Shown in pieces: positions 22,970 to 33,754 of a stretch of DNA of 64,000 nucleotides. Under the pieces are notes generated by a model that had not been told where the DNA came from, made no database searches, and saw only the letters and a list, made by a program, of their open reading frames with translations. Both the position numbers and the translations under genes were made by a program. Where the stretch lies: positions 124,001 to 188,000 of the forward strand of contig BPQB01000063.1 in assembly GCA_019973155.2 (NCBI GenBank). Reading direction: 5' to 3'. Numbering within the stretch: position 1 is the stretch's first letter; each line of letters opens with the position of its first letter. The DNA is from Phanerochaete sordida. Taxonomy: Eukaryota; Basidiomycota; Agaricomycetes; Polyporales; Phanerochaetaceae.

Positions 22970-23872
22970 CTGTTGAATATCGAGGTTTGCTTAAGTGCAC
23001 TTCAGACCCAGGTCAACATCGACGCACCACAAGGCAACACCGAGTTTGAGCGAGGCCATGCAGCTACAAATCCGCGGCAGCAGTCAGTTCAACACGTGAA
23101 ATATCGCAGCGTGCACCACGTACTCGGCATATATCTGGTGGTCGGCTTTCGCTTTTGGCATGCCGCGCAGACTGCTACAGGAATCGTGTTGTTGAATGGC
23201 TCTGGGTGAAAGCGGGATTTCAGCGTGCAGTTGGATCTGGCGCAGCATGTTATATGTTCGACCGTAGACGCCTTCCCTGGTAGCTGTGCATTGAGCAACA
23301 GACGTTCTCTCGCTAGTTTTTTAGCTCGCACGTCGTCGTACGTCAAACGTAAGCGTTACCCAGCGACATACAGGGTTTGGCTGTGCCTGCCGCGTCTCCG
23401 AGCTGCAAGCTCAGTGATATGCGACGGAGCCCCAGTATTCTCCCCATTGCAAGGTTGCATCCATGGGTGTACTGTACTATATCACTTTGAGTCGAGCTGC
23501 CATAGTCTTAGGCGTGTTTTGGGCTTCGCACATACGGATGACTGCGTTGCACAAGTGGTCGATTGGGAAACCCTCAGTGATCGGGGTCCTGGTCCTGCCC
23601 CCAGAGCGTGTGCGATTATGTAAGCCCGCATTAGAGTGTTTGCGAAAGCGCCAGCGGTTTATACTCTTAATTTCTCTGAACTCGCGCCGTTTCTTACACC
23701 TTTAATTGCTCTCTCACAATATACTGCTGATCCCCACCTTCATCTGTGCTAATAGGCGGTGTCGTCCATAATGCACTGTGCGCAGGGACACACCTGCCGC
23801 CAGGGCGCTTTCGCAAACTCTATTATCCTGGGAGCGACCGCCGGCCTCAGCGCGCAACATTCAACTCACATC
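22970..23872. other. intergenic; possible lost 5' exon of the broken gene
   Basis: 900 bp between the broken gene (-) and the F-box gene (+). A minus frame near 23089-23346 (MTYDDVRAKKLARERL...) could be a leftover 5' exon but cannot be spliced to the conserved part. No other support. Confidence 0.4.
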
Positions 23873-25358
23873 ATGCCTGGCAATATCACTGTATGCTGCG
23901 CTTTCATACGTGTCAACGTTGTTGGAATAATTTCATCCCGTGTCTGATCTGTAGCTTTTTCCACTTGAGGATCTCCGCAACCCTGATTTCCCCTCGTCCA
24001 CCACCGAGTCTCAGTGGCAGAGGGGCGTGGTAGTCAGCGCAGTACCTCAGGAACTAATTGACATCGTCCTGGAATATTTGTATGACGATGTGGACAGCCT
24101 TCGTCAATGTTCCCTGGTCTGCCAAGCCTGGGGAGCTTCGAGCAGTGCCCAGCTGTTCTCCCGCTTCTCCTGGCCAGCATGCAGCGGCTACTGGCCCTTC
24201 GGACCGCGCCCAGACTGCAGCGCGCACAGCGCCGCCGTCCACGCCACATCCTCCATCGATTGCCACGCGCTCCTGGCCTCATCGCGCATCCGCCACTTCG
24301 TCCGTGACCTCCGGTTGATGGGGATCTGCTGGCCGCACGGCGCGACGACCGTCGCCGCGATCACGACCGAGCCGCTCTCGCTCTCGCTGCTCTTCGCGCT
24401 CCCCGCGCTCCTGCCCGCGCTGCGCACGCTCGAGCTGTGGGACTTTGCGCTCGGGCGGGGGATCCTGGGGCCGCCGCCGTGCCCACAGCCGTATTCCACG
24501 CCGTTCACACTCCAGAAACTCACGCTCATGACCATGAAGTCCACGTTCGACAACACCGCCGTCCTCGCCGCCGTCTCCGCCTTCGCGCACATCGACACGC
24601 TCGTCCTCCGCTGCGGCTGCAGCGCCGCGCTCGCGCCCGCGCCGGCGGACTGCCCGCGCCGCTTCGCGCGCACCGCCGTGCGCCGCCTCGAGGCGCGCTA
24701 CCCCGCGGGCCTCGCGCACCTCACGGACCAGCTCGCGCCAGACACACTGCACCACCTCAAACTCGCCGAATACTCCGCCGGCAGCGCAGAGGCGCTCCTG
24801 CGCGGCGCGCCCGCGCTCATATCCCTGGCATACTGCGTCGCGGACGCGCCCCCGCCGCCGCCGCCCGCCGCGCACCTCGCGGCCCTAGAGATATCGTGCC
24901 CCGTGAGCATCGAGAGCGCGCCGGACGTCGAGCCCTACGTCGAGGCGCCCGCGTGGCCCGTGCTGCAGGCGCACCTCGCGGCCCTCGCGGTGCCGCGCCT
25001 GCGCGCGCTCACCGTCGCGCTGCTGCCGTGTTCGCCCATCTGGGAGGGTGCGCCGCCTGAAGGTGCGCTCGCGCGGGTGCTTGCGGAGTGTCTCTGGGCT
25101 CAAAATTGGGCGGGGTTCGCGGGCCTGCGGGGGAGGTGCCCGGAGCTGAGGACGGTGCGGGTGGCGGTGGTGCAGGATTGGGGGTGGTTGCCTGGTGGGT
25201 GTACGGCGGTGCCTGAGGAGTTACTTGGGTGTGTTGGGCGGGTCGTGAGGGAGGTTGCTGAGGAGCGGTTGGGAGATGTACGGGATATATTGGAGGTCGT
25301 CGTGGAAGAGCGGGTGGGAGAACGCGTCGTTCTTCATGACCTTGACTCACTCGAATAA
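23873..25358 (+). CDS. F-box protein
   Basis: Exons 23873-23890 and 23955-25358 give 473 residues. The large exon alone has no ATG before the F-box. A six-codon first exon (MPGNIT) with donor GTATGC and acceptor TGTAG joins it in phase 0 and supplies the start. The F-box is at about residues 35-80: VPQELIDIVLEYLYDDVDSL, then RQCSLVCQAWGASSSAQLFS. Downstream is an alanine/leucine-rich repeat region (LPALRTLELWDFAL, VRRLEARYPAGL, LAALEISCPV) with strong GC3 bias. It is a putative SCF substrate adaptor, paralogous in layout to the F-box gene at 12541-13893. It converges on the Con-6 gene with 188 bp between stops. Confidence 0.8.
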
Positions 25359-25546
25359 ACCTCTCGAAGGATCTAATAGCCTGAGAAACCAGTCACGAAA
25401 ACCTCACTCAATTGATAGTGGAAGGGGCATCACTCGTGTTGAGTCCAAGATGTGCTTCATTTGCGCGAGCACTGCTATTTTACAATTATCCTACGCCGTG
25501 GTATCGTACAGCCCCAGAGTCCGTCTCGGTCTTTGATAACCTTGAT

Positions 25547-26121
25547 TTAGAGAGCGCCGTGCTCCGCAAGGACCTCGCGAGCGTGTGCCTTGGCCTCTGG
25601 AGAGACACGAGGATCTGTCGTACATAGGTCAGCTAAAGTTCAGCTCGAGCAAAGGCAAGACATACTGTGCAGCGCAGCCTTGTAGCCAGCGAGGACACGC
25701 GTCTCGTGGTCCTCCTCGGACACGTCCGCGGCGCGCTCGATGGTGTAGCCATGGGCCTCGAGGATCTCCGCGGCATGCTTCTTCGCCTCGGGCGACGTAT
25801 GCGCGTTCTATCTCGATGGTCAGCCAGAGGATCCCAGCGCGACAGCCCAGCTACTCACCGAAAGAGTCGCCTTGTACCCGCCCAGGACGCGGTTCGTGTC
25901 CTGGCCCGTGCTGTACGTGCCGGTGGTGCGCTGCGTCGAGGTCATGTCCTCGAGACGCTCTGCGGCGTGCTCCTTCGCCTCTGCGCTGACGTTGGGGTTG
26001 TGCAGCGCGCCCTTGAGGCCGGCCGCGACGCGCTCGGGGTTCTTGTTGTCTGCGACGCGTCGGTGAGCGGCCGGACGCGTGAAACGACGGGCAGGAGCTA
26101 CGCACCGGTGGTAGAGACCAT
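25547..26121 (-). CDS. Con-6 family protein (conidiation-specific protein 6-like), three repeats
   Basis: Exons (minus) 26121-26106, 26049-25859, 25807-25666 and 25614-25547 give 138 residues. Three copies of the Con-6 motif are visible: NPERVAAGLKGALHNPNVS, then QDTNRVLGGYKATLS and TSPEAKKHAAEIL, then TRVLAGYKAALHNPRVS with PEAKAHAREVL. Each is an R-V-x-x-G-x-K-x-x-L-x-N-P-x-V-S-x-E-A-K helix unit. Con-6 was first known from Neurospora conidia and is abundant in resting or stressed cells; the biochemical role is not established. The protein is small, hydrophilic, and without signal peptide. Introns 2 and 3 fall near repeat boundaries, which suggests growth by exon duplication. Confidence 0.92.
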
Positions 26122-28169
26122 GTTGGCTAGTCGAAGTGGGATGGATGTGTTAAGTGGGTGTGTGGTGGGAGAGGTTGTTGGGAGGACGGAGGCGTGCGCG
26201 GGCACCCTTTATACGCGTCGTAGCTGTTCATGACGTCGACATCTCTGCACGAGGAATCAGAGAATATTGGCGCGTCGCCACTTCGCGAGTCAGGTTTACG
26301 TGTAGACGGGCACCACTCGTCTCCACCGTGGACGCAAGCGACGTTTTGCCATACAAGGAGTGGCGCGCGCGTGGAGGAGCCGCAGCGGCTTCTTTGATGC
26401 GCCTGATGCGCCATTAGACGCCTCTCTCTTCCTCTGCGACGGCTTCACCCAAACCTTACCCTGCCTGGTCAAGAGATTCGAATCATGTTGGGGTTGTATG
26501 TAAATATTTATGAGCCATGTTTTCGTATCTTGACATCTAAGGTGGCCAGCTGAAGCCTGTAGCTATTAATTGTAGTCATTGTCAGCCCTCCCCGACTGCA
26601 AGACCAACGTTGGAGCAGGGTGCGTTTTGATGGAGCAGCCCCTGCGCTCCTCATGTGCGGGAGAACAGTGGAGGTCATTTCTTTGTGTAGTCATGCTCGC
26701 AGCCGCAGACAATGGGTGGAGCAAGCAGCGCGGCCTGGAGCCTGGAGGCGTGAACGTGGACGCGACTGATTCCCACCGCTTACCGTATAGGAAGGATGAG
26801 TGTCAGTGTGAGTCAGTGCGGCAGCGCATGTACGACTCGGGCACCGCGATGTCATTGCGTTCAGTGAGCATCACCTCTGCGCCTGCAAGCTCGTGCAATC
26901 GACACTGGAGTCACTCGCGGAAGCTTTGCGTGACTCGAAAAATGTGTGTGAAAATCCACACGCTGTATGACCTCGATTGCAGGACGATAACCTTCGTCCG
27001 ATGTTGCAGGACATTGCGTGTGGACGTTAGGGCGACTAGCCAATAAGGGCGCTGTGATGACAACCGCATTGGGCAATTCTAAGATAACACTTTCGAATGA
27101 TAAGGGATCCGAGCATCATCGGAAGGTGTATATTTCTCAATCTCCTGCCGCGACCCTCGCCATTTCCGACGCGAAAAAAATGCCGTGCAAAGGGCCATGG
27201 ACAGCAACATAGCAGTCATGCAGTGCACCGTACGTACAAGCCTCTCAGTCAAATAAACGTGCAGCTGATCACCCTTCCCGCTCGTGCGTCGGAACCACTG
27301 AACCAGGCACATGCTCCTGATCCACGCTGTGCTCTCGGCCTCCACCATCAGCCTCTTCCTGTTCTGCGTTATTGGGGTGTGAGCGTTCTGCATGCTGCGC
27401 ACAGAGTCAACGGTGGGAAACAAACACCAAATGGCGCAGAGCTTCGTGCGTGCGTCGTACAGAGTCGCTTGCGTAGCGGAGTGAACCTACAGCTCACGTA
27501 CAGAGAAAGACAGAAGGCTCTTGCCTGATCACCTCCAGCTCACGCCGCAGCAGCTCACTTTGCTCCATTGCCGCTCGGCCGGTTCCTTGACGGTTCCAGC
27601 CGGCGGCACAAGTTACAGTTGCGTTACGGAACCAAATCGATCGGGCGTCCTGTGCCTGCTCAATCCGCTTCCGCACGTTAATCGTCTGGCCGCCGTCTCG
27701 ATGCGCCGCACCACTCGAGACACACGCATCGCCCGACCTCCTAACACGGAGTTACAGCCCAGCAGCGCCGGTGTCCCCAGCTCCTGAGCCAGCGCGGGCA
27801 CCCCGCGCGCGGCGGCGGCGGCGGTACGGTGCGAAAACGGGCAACGGCGACACGCCCTCGATAGGGTTCCGAGCACGGGCAGGGCTGATCAGGGTGCGCC
27901 TCGTTTTGTCGCTCGCGGCGGGCGGCTCAGCCCAGCTGCCAAATGCTGCAGGTGCCTCGCGCAGGCCGTGCCTCGCGCCCCGGCACACCCCCCATCCCAT
28001 CTCCTCCGCCGCGAGCCCCCGGACGGCCCCCACCTCGCCTCTGCCACCGACCACGACCATCCCCGCTCCATTTTGCGAGCCCCAAAGGTGCGCACTCCCG
28101 AGCCCCAGGCACGCGCTCGTGCAGCCACGACAGCGCCGCTGACGCCCGCGCGCCAGCCACGAAAAAACT
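26122..28169. other. 2-kb intergenic region between divergent genes
   Basis: It lies between Con-6 (-) and the FAD monooxygenase (+), and contains the TATA box listed separately. The part 27750-28165 is very GC-rich and open on several frames, including a 393-residue Arg-rich minus frame, which is composition and not a gene. No repeat or RNA gene recognised. Confidence 0.5.
26208..26213 (-). promoter_or_regulatory. TATA box of the Con-6 gene
   Basis: TATAAA on the minus strand, 87 bp upstream of the Con-6 ATG. Position and sequence fit a highly inducible gene; assignment is inference. Confidence 0.5.
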
Positions 28170-30071
28170 ATGCAGGAGCGGCCGATCCAAGCCCGCCTGC
28201 GCATCCGCTTCGTCGTCATCGGCGGCACGCCCGCCGGCCTCGCCTGCGCGCTCGCCCTGCGGCGCGCAGGCCACGACGTGACGGTGCTCGACGTCGCGGA
28301 CCCGCACGCCCGCGTGAGTGCCAGTCGCGCCCCGCGCCCCGCATTGGGAGCATTGCTCACCGCGCACCGCGCACCGCCCGCCAGACACGCGGCGCAAACG
28401 GCTGCCTCGTCCCGCCGAGCATGTCGAAGCTGCTGCTGCGCTGGCTGCCCGCGGAGCGCGTGCGCGCGCTCTCGGTGCGTTCGCGCGCGCTCGCGATGAC
28501 GAAATGTGCGTGCCTGCTGTCCGCGTCCCGCCCGCGCTACCGCCTCACGCCCCGTAGTCGAGCACGCACAGGAACTCGGCACGCATGTCTGGCGCGAGGA
28601 GCTCTTCCGCGACGCCGGCGGCGACATTCTGTACATGCACGTGAGTGTGGGGTGTTCTCTGCACGACGGCGCCCGCTGACAGCGTGGCACGTGGGCAGCA
28701 CGCTGACGTGCAAGGCCTGCTGCGCGACGCCGCGGAGGAGCGTGGCGCGGACACCCGGGCGAACGCCCAGATCGCGTCCGTCGAGTTCGGCGCGGACGGG
28801 CGGCCCTGCGTGCACTTAGCCTCGGGCGAGGCCATCGATGCGGACGTCGTCGTCGGCACCGACGGCCCCGAGAGTGTCGTGCGCCGGTACGTCGTGGAAC
28901 ATAACGCTCCCGAGCGCACGCGCGACCTGTCAATCTTCAGGTGCAGAACCGTCTGGGATTTACGTTCGGCTAAGCTGACTGACGCGTCCGCAGCATATCT
29001 GTTCCGCGGGACGCGATGGAGAAGGAGCCTGATCTTGCACCGCTTCTCGCCCAATCGGTGCGTGGGCGTCCCATATTTATTCAGCGGAGCACAGGCTGAG
29101 CGAGGTTGGAAGACGTCCTACTCGTGGCTCGGCGAGTCGCGCGGCGCGGTCGGCTACGTCGCGGTGCGTGCCGCGCCTCTACCGCGTCCATCTAAGACTG
29201 ACCCAGAGCACACAGGGCGTCCGCGCCGAGTATTCGCTGCAGGTGTACGTCCCGGCCACGTCCACCGCGGCGCTCTGGCACACAGACGTCACCCCGGCCC
29301 AGGTCCTCGCCGCGATGGGCGCGTGCGAGCCGCGGTACGCCGTGCTCCTGCTGCTACGTGTGTCGCGACGCTGACGGCGGGCCCAGGCTCCGGCGGCTCG
29401 TCGAGCTCGCGCGCGCCGCGCGCTGCGTGCCGCTCACCGAGCCGCGCGAGCTCGAGACGTGGGTGCACACGCGCGGGCGGCTGATCCTCATCGGCGACGC
29501 CGCGCACCCGTTCCCGGTGCGCCCCCTCCCCCCTCCCCTCCGCCTTCACCTGACCACAGGCACAGCGCGGGTCGACGAACGCGCTCGCGGCGGCGGTGTG
29601 CGACGCGGCGGCGCTCGGCGAGCTGTTTAGGCACCTGCACGACGCGGACCAGGTCGCGCCGTTCCTGCACGCCGTCGAGGCGATCCGGCGCGCGCCCGTG
29701 CGCGAGCTGCTGCGCATGGACCTCGCGTGCATCGCGGAGGTCGCGCTGCCGCCCGGCGCGGCACACGCGCGGCGCGAGCGCCGGATGCGCGCGAAGTGCG
29801 ATGCGGGCACCGCCGCGCTCGTCGGGTGCGAGGCGGACGACAAGGCTGTTGCGCTCTGGGAGGTGCGTCTGGTTGATTTTCGGCTGGAGGTGATGAATGA
29901 CGGGGTGCGCAGCAGGAGAAGGCGATGTTCGCGTACGACGCCGAGGACCACGCGAACGAGTGGTGGAACGACTGGGGCCTCCTCAGCGACCGCGCGACGA
30001 ACCACGTCTGTGTGATACCAGAGAAGGTGCCTGTCTGCGAGGTCGTCGCACAGAGCGTAGAGGTGCTCTGA
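28170..30071 (+). CDS. FAD-dependent monooxygenase (aromatic hydroxylase type)
   Basis: Exons 28170-28313, 28385-28505, 28558-28640, 28699-28940, 28994-29057, 29113-29163, 29216-29334, 29387-29516, 29560-29862 and 29913-30071 give 471 residues. The Rossmann start is VVIGGTPAGLACALALRRAGHDV; the third glycine of GxGxxG is Thr. The DG motif is VVGTDGPESVVRR and the FAD-ribityl motif is LILIGDAAHPFP. Such enzymes use FAD, NAD(P)H and O2 to hydroxylate small aromatic substrates, usually in catabolism or secondary metabolism. The junction 29057/29113 is the least certain: a 55-nt intron GTGCGT...GGAAG is chosen, but shorter alternatives (37 or 43 nt) keep the frame. The intron 29517-29559 is only 43 nt. 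No companion pathway genes are adjacent. Confidence 0.82.
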
Positions 30072-33000
30072 GCGCGCTTTGCATTTTCTCTGGCATATAC
30101 CCTGCTGCATGCCAAGTTGTCCCACTGGTTATTAGGTTGTTTCCTGGATTATACTCTCAGACTTCTTGATATGCGCTATATACCACCGCATCACGGCAGC
30201 ACTAGCCCCGCTATCGTGTGTCAGCGCACTTTGATGGCATGTACCTGGGCTAGTCTTCTTCACGGCTGCCACGATGAAATTATGAAGATTACCATGCTTA
30301 TCCGCTGCAAATCTTGAGCTACCCGGCGGGCCTATGTCAAGATGCTTGGTTCTCAAGCCACTCTACAAGGAGGCTGAAGCTTGGTAAAGCATATAACCAG
30401 GCAGTCAATTAAAGGCGATCGTCGACGAGTTCCGACATTGAACACCAGTAGCCCGAGCTCTCCGAGCCTCAATAGAGGCACCTCCCGACGCGAGCGACAG
30501 CCCCAAACCCAAAAGGATGTCTGGGACCCCACAAAGCCGGGGCAGGCGGTGCAGCGCTGGCGGGAGCCGGGACGGGGTACGCCTTCTGTACCTGGCAGCC
30601 CGGATCCGGCGCGCGCTGACGGCTGTGGGAGCGCGTCGACGATCCCTGCGATCCCCGCGGGCCCTGCGGCACGCCACGCACGCCCGCCGCAATCTGGCAC
30701 ATCCACCTAATTTTGTCGACGGCTCCACTGTTCTTTTTCAGAGCCGTCGGCCGCGGCGACGAGTGCGCGGGCGTTGCCTGCGAGCGGGCTTCGCGATGTG
30801 GGCACCGCGGGCGCGTTCGCAGGGGGTCCGAAGGGCGCCGAGCGCCGCCGAGACAATGCGTGCGCCACTGCGCGGGCGACGCGTTGCGGCGGCGTGGACT
30901 GAAGTAGCGAGGTGGGCTTCGGTCTCAGAGAACGTCGGGCGGCGCCGCACCCGGCAGGAAATAGGCAGGAAAATCGCGCAGGCTGTGTGCCAAAAGGTGA
31001 TCAGATCCGCAGCGCGGCCCTGAGTAGAAGCGGGGGCTTCTGTGTGCGACGGGCAGTTTCTTCGCTGTCAGTCCTCGACGGCCCGATGGACTCTTGGAGG
31101 CACTACCGTGCGGTATGCCAGACAGTGTCCCTCGCAAGGCGTCGAGGGCAGGTCACGGTGCACATTCCTTGTGTCTCTGTACTGTCGCCGCCATTTGCTA
31201 TCCACTAGAAGACCATAAAGCGGTGTCAGTACTGTTCAAACGTGTCTGGATCTATTGGATAGCGAAAATACCCACAGTTTGTTCGATCTGCCAATCAGGC
31301 TCGGTACCTGAGTATGTTTTATGAAAGAAGAATTTGTGCGAAGCTGCATGGCTGTTGTACGGCCGCGTAGTCTTCTGCCGCGATGTCGAAATCGTGCAGT
31401 GTTTCTGCAATTCTGCAATTTTTGTCGGATGGCTTCGAGCGATGCAGTGGAAGTAGTGGATCAACCTCAAGAGCATTGAACGATATGCAGCGGTCGGCGC
31501 GGGCGTATTCGGAGACAAAAACGCTGCCGGCGGCTGCATCTGAGGATGTGTTGGTGAGACATGTTGGCAGTCTAGACTTTGTCTGAAATACGCCGGATAT
31601 CAGAATATTGCGATTGGCGACGGCATTGTGGCGCCTATAGAGCGCTGGGCTAGCGGGACACGTGAAGATGGCGCCTGAGCGGGTGGGCGATAGACGCGGC
31701 GGCCACGGTTGGACTGCTCCCGCCATGTCCCGTCCTCGCCTCGTCCGGTCGTACAACGCCCGCGCCCAGCCCACACGACGCCCTGCGAGCATGCGATAGC
31801 CCGCCTAAAGTTTTTTCTCGCTGCCGCCCTGTCGTCTGATGATACGAGCACATGGGCGTCGGGTCCGCACGAGCGGTCGTAAGCATGGGCGCCGTTCTCT
31901 GGAATGAAGCGTCGCTGATGTGGACCGCCGCACAGGAATAGCGTCGTCAAATGACACGGCCGGCAGCGGTTCGAGCCAGAGCACGACCTGTACGGCAGGA
32001 CATCGCATGCCAGGCACTCTATCCTTACTGGGTGCCCAACAAGCCCCGGCAGCCTCTTTCAGGAGCGCTGACGTAGCAACGGGATTCGGTCCACCCACAG
32101 CCTCTCTGCTTAAACGTCGGATGTGGCGGGGGCAGCGGGTCAGTCACGCAATCTTCCTCGTCGCTGTTCGCCTCATCAGACGTTTGATCTTCGTGCAGCA
32201 AAATTGACCTTCCAACCGGTGTCCCGATCATCGTTCGCGAGCCTAAACACGCTGTGCATATCGTGTCCTCGTCAGGTGAACATGGTCACTCGGGTGGTCA
32301 CCTCGCGCAAAGGCTGATACCGACTTCGCAAACCGTAGACCAGCATGGCGTCTCCCGGGACAGAGATACGCGTTTTCGACCGCTCCCGTGCGACTTCCAG
32401 CCGACAACGCCTGAATTGGCAATGTCTTGTTGTTCACACATACGGAGCTCGGGGTCCGGACCTCCGTACGAAGCTCCTCGCGCGCGTTTACATGCGGCCG
32501 GAGGGCCCAGGTTCCTCAGAACGTGCATAGGCGAGATCCGTGACCTTGTCCTCCGCGATATCCACTGTGAGCTTCGTTGTCTCGTTCGATTCACCGTTCT
32601 GACAGCGAATATTGTCTAGCCAGCGTCCATGTGTCGTGGACGTACGCCTAACCCTCCTCAGCAGATTCCCCGGAGTTCTGCAGCTCTCCACATTCGCCCG
32701 AATTCGCGAATCGGATGATCCCCCACGGGGGCTGCATGCGACAGGCTTCCCTTGCCCTGGGTCCCCTTCACTCGCCGGTCGGCTAGGTAGCGAGCTGCTC
32801 TCACGTCCTGCACTTCCTCCTATTGCAACGCACACCGAGAGGATCTTCTGCACACTCAAATCGCTATCACATGCCGGAAATCTGACACTGGACTTTTCTG
32901 CCGTCTGGCTTCGTGGGACCCGGCTCAGTAACGCCTCGGACATCACTCATTTTTCAAACTATGCTCACGCTCCCTCGTCCGTATGGCACCGAAGCTGGCG

Positions 33001-33754
33001 ACGTCACCCTACCCTGTCCTGCCGTTTAAGCTTGCTTTCCAGAAGCCGGCATAGCCCCTTCCGTCGTCGCGAAGACGGGTGTAGACGAAGCACCACGCGG
33101 TCGGACATCAGCATACGTGCGGACGCTGCGCGTCGGCAGCGGCAGCTGGGCGCACCCCAGGTCCATACGGGGTATGTACTCGGATCTGTCGGCGGCCGGG
33201 AAGACTGCCTCAGCCCAGAGTGGGGCTCTGCGGAGACGCTGCCACCCCCGTTCGCGATGCGGCAGACACGTGAGGCGCGCTGTCAGGAACCTGGGGGCGT
33301 GCCAATCCCCCCCTTTGCAGACCGGAGCGCACTGCGCAGAGCGGCGCGGCGCGGCGAAGCGAAGCGAGCCCCCCGAAGCGGGCGTGGGGGCACGCGCGCA
33401 CCGGTGCCCGGCAGCACTTGGCGCGGCGTGGCCCCCGCGGGCTGCCCTGCGCCCGCCGGTCACGGGTCCGCGCGCGCGAGGAAGGCGAACGTGCACAGTT
33501 TTCGAGTCTCATCGGCCAGATCAGGCATCCGCGTGCGGCTGGCCCGACGAGCAGCGACGGGCGCGGGTGGCCCCATGCTCAGCTGCTCAGCTGCTCGCGC
33601 GACGGACGCGAAGAGCAAAGAGCTTCGCCCTGCCCCGCGCGCGCGTATAAAGCCGTGGGCCCCCGCTGCGTCTCTCCCCAGAACGCTCGGCTTCTCTCCT
33701 CCTCCCCCAGCTCCCCCTCCGAACGCTCGGGTGCTCACTCGCGGTCGACCCGTC
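30072..33754. other. 3.7-kb region without supported genes
   Basis: No frame here shows a domain or a consistent splice chain. Short frames with ordinary-looking composition on the minus strand (32025-32231, 32488-32946) remain unexplained. The GC-rich part 32612-33754 is open in the frame of the following GH55 exon, but no known domain or secretion signal precedes 33755. It ends with the GH55 promoter. Confidence 0.5.
33646..33651 (+). promoter_or_regulatory. TATA box of the GH55 glucanase gene
   Basis: TATAAA 104 bp upstream of the ATG, followed by a C/T-rich leader with the word GAACGCTCGG repeated twice (33681 and 33721 region). Typical core promoter of a regulated secreted-enzyme gene; inference. 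Confidence 0.6.

Noticed and set aside
24437..25060. 207-residue Arg/His-rich plus frame
   Set aside because: Shifted-frame shadow inside the F-box gene at 23955-25358.
27752..28933. 393-residue minus-strand open frame
   Set aside because: Arg/Pro/Ala-rich product antisense to the FAD monooxygenase exons; no domain, explained by GC-rich codon bias.
6091..30071. Prenyltransferase, FAD monooxygenase and Zn2Cys6 regulator as one biosynthetic cluster
   Set aside because: They are 10-20 kb apart and separated by housekeeping genes (dynamitin, tRNA, Con-6); no core synthase is present.
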